The notes under the pieces were generated by a model. It ran no database searches. It had not been told where the DNA came from and was given only the letters and a program-made list of their open reading frames with translations. This document shows, piece after piece, positions 58,746-64,000 of a DNA stretch of 64,000 nt (positions are counted from its first letter, which is position 1; the number at the start of each line of letters is the position of its first letter). Source of the stretch: Channallabes apus (lineage: Eukaryota > Chordata > Actinopteri > Siluriformes > Clariidae); NCBI GenBank assembly GCA_030522415.1, contig CM060108.1, positions 34,885,256 through 34,949,255 of the forward strand, given 5' to 3'. The position numbers were made by a program, and so were the translations under genes.

Positions 58746-60100
58746 GCGTCGCTTTGTTTATTTTTATTATTATTTTTGGTCTTCCATCTGAAACCTTTTT
58801 GAACATAAATTAAATAATTCAGTGTGTCAGTTTGAAGATAAATGCGTCACTTGAGCGTGCGCGAAAGAACTGCAACGTTCTTGAAACCACATGCTAGCTT
58901 TATTGGTAATTTTCAATATAGAAATGGCAATATCTTCTGATGCCTTGTTAAGCGATGCCCGATGTTACATTTGTGCCCCTCGTACGCCTCTACCTGGAAC
59001 TACCTGTTTCCACATTCTCTCTTTTAATGGTTTAAGCCCAAATTGTGGTTAACTTGCTCTGTTAACAGAGTTTAAGCACTTCAAACACAATCATCCTTTC
59101 ATTTAATTAAAAGTCTTGAGTGTTGACTGACAAACTCAGGTAAGTTGATTGTGGTGTTTTGTAATGATCTTGCATGTCTTTGAATTTGCAAGCAGAAGGA
59201 TGTATGAGCGGAAAGCAATAAGCGTTTTTATTATTAATGAACTTTCTCAGGAAGATGGAAGTGCAAGCACTAGGAATTTTTTTAATAGGAAAGGTTTTAT
59301 TTTTTTGTCTGGGTTAAGGTGATGTTAGCTTATTGTAAACAATATATAGTGGGGCTGGGTTTGTTTATTGGATTTGTTTACTTGACCATAGTTATATAAT
59401 CCTTATTCTAGTGCTTTAAGGTGCTGTTTGAGGTTGAATTTAAGTACTCTACCTGTAAATATATGAACATGGCAAAACTGGAAATTCTGGTTGAACAGGT
59501 AACATCTCCTGGCTGGACATGATTTAATGGGGAATCACCTCTTTCAAGGTTGGAAGGGTGTGCCCTGCATGTTTTATTATGGCTATTATAGATGGGATTT
59601 TCATCTAGGTGTAGGGGGGAGTGTGATCATTTGTACATGATTATTTTATAATTGTTGAATAAGTTAAATGCATGCAGGTTTTATATATATATATATGAAT
59701 GTTTTTTTTTCAGACGAGCTTCCATTCATAAACTTTCACAATAAATGATGAATACGGAAAAGAAAATGTTGTACTGTGCTTTGATTTCTTTTTATTTATT
59801 TATATATGTATATATAAACACCCACCCCACTACATCTTTCCAGTACTTGGGTGTTGCAGGATAATGACTTGTACAATGATAAATTATCAGTTATTTTTTA
59901 TTACAAGTAATATTTAGTGAGCTAGTCGGCTAAGTGAAAATAGTTGACATGCACAGAACAGTAATTGCGTCATAAGTGTGATAACAGGGCTGTTTAATGA
60001 TAAACTACACAAAAACTACTACTTAGTGATTAGCGTGTAATTAATTATCGATTAGGTTTTATACGTTTACATTTGTGTAACACATTTTGAAAGCCTGTTA
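58746..60100. other. Between the two rbm4-type genes, no gene seen
   Basis: AT-rich 1.35 kb with short (TA)n tracts near 59682-59697 and 59803-59818. May contain an extended 3' UTR of gene 1. Confidence 0.5.
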
Positions 60101-60243
60101 TGGAGGGTTTGGAATTTTGAAGACGTCTTTCCAACACCGGTGTTTGGGGCGCGCGCTCGGTACCGGAAGTTCTCAGTCGACTTCCTGTCGACGCCATTTC
60201 GTGATTTATTCATTTGGCGGTTGCATTCGTAGTGGTTTCTACG
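60101..60243 (+). promoter_or_regulatory. rbm4: Promoter and first exon of rbm4 gene 2
   Basis: GACGTC at 60122, ETS-type ACCGGAAGT at 60162-60170, a reversed ETS core ACTTCCTG at 60180-60187, and CGCCATTT near 60190 lie just before a likely exon ending at 60243 with donor GTAAGA. GC-rich context up to about 60660 suggests a CpG promoter. Confidence 0.55.
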
Positions 60244-61014
60244 GTAAGAGGTGGATATTTGAAACGAATATATACTTTATACCTGATGAAATACAACTAT
60301 TACGTGTTTTAGATTGTACAAATGCATACCTGAAAAATGTGTTTTTGTTCGCCTTGTTGTTACGTCATAGTTTAGTTACTTTACCTCTCGCGAGGAGCTA
60401 ACTCGGGTTAGCCGGCTAGCGCTAACTTTTATGGTTTCATGTTGATAACACGGATTTGTCCACGCTGTACTAAATAGGGTTTAAGAGCGACGTATTTAAA
60501 ACAAACCCCGCGTAAAGCTGCCTTTGTGCATTGTTTCGGTGTTAGAGTCTATAAATAAAAATGTGCTAAGTCGGTTGGTGTGCTAACGCCCTGCCGAGGG
60601 CCGGGTAGTTTAACGGACGCTCGTGTCGTCGCTCAGAAACTCAACACAAGCTGGTAAGAAAAACAGAGCGTGTAAACCCCGAGAGCAAAATGGCGTTAAT
60701 ACACCTGATGCAGCTTCTCTATCGTATCGGTTAGCTGTGCCTTCAGATAACTTACTCTACTGTTCCGTATAACCGCTGTATGGAAAAAAAAAAATATTTT
60801 TTTGTTTTCATTTGGCACTTCAGTTTTAATAGCCTATTAACGTTGTCTTACGATTAAAACAGAAAGTAAAAGTGGTTTGAAAGCCGCAGGATTCCGAGCT
60901 CGCGTTAACATGACCTGTTAGCAAGTTAGCTAAAACATATCGCTGAAGAAAACTTGTATAACGTGAATTTCGCAACTATACTTTCTACCCAGGAACTATA
61001 AATCGGCAGTAAAG

Positions 61015-62525
61015 ATGGTTAAGATCTTTGTCGGCAACCTTTCCTCGACTGCGACCAAAGAAGACCTGCACAGTCTTTTCTCGCAGTACGGCAAAGTTGC
61101 GGAGTGCGACGTGCTGAGAAACTTTGGCTTTGTGCACATGGATTCCCAAAAGGAAGCCGAGGAGTCCGTCCGTAATCTCCACCACCACGAACTGCACGGG
61201 CAGCCCATGAATGTGGAGATGAGCCGAGGGAAACACAAAGGAAGCACCAAGCTGCACGTAGGCAACATAAGCAGCAGCTGCACTAATCAGGAGCTGCGGG
61301 ACAAGTTTGAGGAGTTCGGCCCCGTGGCTGAGTGCGACATTGTGAAGGATTATGCCTTCGTTCACATGGATCGAAAGGAAGATGCGCTGGAGGCCATCAG
61401 TGTGCTGGACAAGTCAACCTTTCAAGGTGAACTTTCACAGAAAACGAAGAAAGGCAGTGCTATTCAGAGTTTAAAGATTCTCTTGATTTAGTATTTCTAG
61501 CTAAATAGGTACATAATTCTTCCATCTATCTAAGAAGAAGAAATAGTTTTTAATGGTTACTGGGTCGCAGTACCTAATTCCACCTTCTAATTAATCAGTT
61601 ATAGCTTTTTCTTCTTTTTTTAGTTTTTGCTTTTCTACACAAGTAAATGTATGAAGCTAGTTCTTGATTAGACTTGTGCAACATCCACAGTGAGTCAGTG
61701 CGTTTGGGTTTTGTTCATGCTCTTAGATGTGATGGCAAAAAGCGAAAGTTTGTTTTACAATGTCTTGCGTGTCTTCTCTTCCTCTCATAAGGCAAGGCGA
61801 TAAATGTACAACTGTCCACCAGTCGCCTCCGAACTGTGCCTGGCATGGGAGACATAACCGGCTGTTACGTCTGCGGAGAACCCGGTCACTGGTCCAAAGA
61901 CTGCAGGCGTGGTCAGAACGGTAGCTATGGCGGCGGTCACATGGGGGGAATCCGTGCTGCCAGGGGTTTCCCCAGAGCAGGTCCTGTTTATGGTGCTGGA
62001 GGACCTGTGCCATTTCCCACCCGGAGCTATCCAACACCACTTCCCCCTGTACCAACGGTGAGCCACACCCCCACCTACGGCATTGCACGAGAGTATCCTG
62101 TGGAAGCTCGGTACCTCAGCAAACCGATGAGCCTCTACCCAGAGAGGTCCACCTCGTACGAGCGTGACCGCTACAGCAGCATTGATTTCTATGAGAAGTA
62201 TCGGGCTCGGCCTTTTGCTACTAGCTATCTTGAAGATAGACGTCTCGCCATCCCCCCTCCTCCCCCCCTCTCTTCTTCCTCTCTCTCAAGGATGCGGTTG
62301 GCTCCTTCCAGCCTTGACCCATATGACCGGCGTGCTCTACCGCCACCGTCCTCCGCGGCCTCTGTGTACTACTCGCGGGACCGTAGCCCAATCCGAAGAG
62401 TCGGCGCCGGCTCTGAGGGCTACTCGTATGAGCGCTCGCGTCTTTCCCCGGTTTCGAGGAGCAGCTCGTACACCGTGTCGCGGGCCAGGGACACCCCCAC
62501 CGACCGGGCTCGGTATGATTACTAA
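61015..62525 (+). CDS. rbm4: RNA-binding protein RBM4 (two RRMs and CCHC zinc knuckle), gene 2
   Basis: RBM4 (Drosophila Lark homologue) binds CU-rich RNA to control alternative splicing and cap-independent translation. Coding exons 61015-61426 and 61792-62525 give 381 residues. The ATG follows an acceptor at 60991-60992, so 5' UTR exons lie upstream. RRM1 about residues 2-70 ([20 protein letters not shown]); RRM2 about 78-145 ([20 protein letters not shown]); [14 protein letters not shown] leads into the knuckle [14 protein letters not shown] (CX2CX4HX4C). The tail has [28 protein letters not shown] and [12 protein letters not shown], ending ARYDY. It matches gene 1 except for the knuckle and is closer to mammalian RBM4. 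The 365-nt coding intron has stops. A 3' UTR intron begins 17 nt after the stop. Confidence 0.95.
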
Positions 62526-63860
62526 GCCGCGCGCATGCCAAGGTGAGCGAATGGGAGACGTGACTCAGCGTGGTTTAGTTCTGATCGCAAGGATGTATTG
62601 CGATGCAGATTTCACTGACTATTTTTAAGAGCAAAGAATTATGTTTATGTAACGCGTCAACTGTTTTAAAACCGTAAAGGAAAGAATTTCTCTCAGGTTA
62701 TGTGGGTAAGTCTGAAGGGTGTTCCAAGAAATGTGTCTTATTAATTTATTTTGTTTTTCAGGTGATTTGAAAGAGCAGGATTTTCTTTTAGCAATCATTC
62801 CCTCCACCTTCCTCTGGTCAAGAGGCATGATTGGATTTGAATGGAAGCAGGACTGAGAAGATGTGCACACCCATTATCATTTCGAGTCGCTTTCAGCTTA
62901 TGAATGTTTCAGACCTTATTGCGCTATCTTTTCTGCATTAGCCAGTGTGAATGACACTTTTTTTTTTTTTTCCTTTTCTTTTTTTCTTTTGCATGTTTGC
63001 TTTTAGTTTTTTGGAGACTACTTCCAAAATGTTTTTCACACACATTGAGACCCGTTAGTTGCTGTTTGCTTCTGACCTGACGTGAGCTACCATTTAATTA
63101 CTTTCAGTGTGTTTTCTTCCAGGGGCTCTAATTTAGGTAAAGATTTCTTCTCCAAGCCTGCCATGTCATATGAGGACAATCTGTTTCAGTTCTCAACATC
63201 GTTATATGTATATGTTTTAAGCTTTATGGATGAACTGAAACAAACATTCCCATTTACCTTCATTCTTTGTCACCTGCTTGATTCTTGTTCATCTCTTGTA
63301 ATGTACATCTGAGTAGGGAGCTGAAATGTTGGTGGCAAATTAAGTCAGATGATAACTGAAAACAACGGAGATGTTTTTTTTTTTCCCCTTTGATATTCGA
63401 AGCAAGTTAGAGTTTATTAGATTTGAAGTAGAGTCCATCAGTCAAAAGTCTGAAATGGTAAAGAAAGGATTATTTTATCTCTACATGCATTAAAGACTAC
63501 CGGTTCTATAGAAACTATTGGTAAAAATCTATTTTGCAAGAGTGTTCATCATTGTAAGGCAAGCTAGATTATTTGACATTGATACTTGTGCAGAGTTTGC
63601 CCCATGGCAGCGTGTGGATTAAAAGTTGATGTTTACTGCACTCAAGCGTTAAATAAGTTCAAGTAAATCTAGGAATATGATGGCCAACCCTCACTCAGGG
63701 CTTAGTTCATCTTTGAGACGACTAGGGTGTGTGTAATTTCTGTATGGGCGCCTTGGTAAGATAAGTAATGTTTATAAATTTGATTTCCCTCAAGAAGTCA
63801 AGTGTTTTATATCTTTCTTTTTTTTCTTTTTTTTTTTTTTAATAAACCATTTTGGTGGAG
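62526..63860 (+). other. rbm4: 3' UTR with intron, rbm4 gene 2
   Basis: Donor GTGAGC at 62543, acceptor TTGTTTTTCAG ending at 62761, last exon from 62762. AATAAA at 63841-63846 after a T-rich tract is the likely polyadenylation signal. Confidence 0.7.
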
Positions 63861-64000
63861 TATGTGCTGTGCCTTATTTTATGCTTGAAAACTAAACCCG
63901 TCAACTCTATCCCTTTAAATAGTATTTTTAATATTAAAGTACTAGTACTTTCTCTCTCTCTCTCCATATATGTGTATATACATGTATTTATTTTAGTATT
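63861..64000. other. Window end, no gene seen
   Basis: AT-rich with a (CT)n run at about 63949-63964. Confidence 0.5.

Overview
The window looks like nuclear DNA from a teleost fish, probably an ostariophysan such as a catfish or relative, although no species can be read from it. The genes have GT-AG introns. Intergenic DNA and introns are full of fish-type repeats: Tc1-like and hAT transposons with TA or 8-bp target duplications, tRNA-derived SINEs of the DANA/Mermaid type, (AC)n and (TA)n microsatellites, and an old endogenous retrovirus. No bacterial-type feature, CRISPR array, rRNA or functional tRNA gene was seen.

Five protein-coding genes are supported. (1) Positions 949-18680, plus strand: 15 exons of a Fragile-X-related gene, best matched to fxr2. 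Its first exons lie outside the window and its 3' UTR runs to about 20.4 kb. (2) Positions 37951-40175, plus: a three-coding-exon PLAC8/cornifelin-like gene. (3) Positions 47526-48101, minus: tifa, the FHA-domain adaptor of NF-kB signalling, with an upstream non-coding exon near 48.3-48.5 kb. (4) and (5) Positions 56616-57752 and 61015-62525, plus: two tandem RBM4-family RNA-binding protein genes. They share their exon layout, including an intron just after the stop codon.

The space between genes is mostly mobile DNA. Introns 8 and 12 of fxr2 (as counted here) hold two hAT copies in opposite orientation; one of them contains a Tc1 element. The 20.4-37.6 kb interval holds a LINE-like repeat, a retroviral remnant split by a hAT MITE, two complete-ended but broken Tc1 elements, a third truncated one, two SINEs and a piggyBac-like TTAA element. 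The 44.0-46.1 kb block is a four-layer nest of insertions. The 53.3-55.0 kb block is a mosaic of two Tc1 families in opposite orientation.

Three of the five genes (fxr2 and the two rbm4-type genes) encode cytoplasmic/nuclear mRNA-binding regulators, but nothing in the sequence shows that they are co-regulated. I found no convincing undescribed biological system. The most useful leads are a pair of similar short elements in fxr2 introns that may be snoRNA-like, the inverted hAT pair around the KH2 exons, a 96-nt stop-free intron in the first rbm4-like gene, and the conserved intron just after the stop in both rbm4-type genes.
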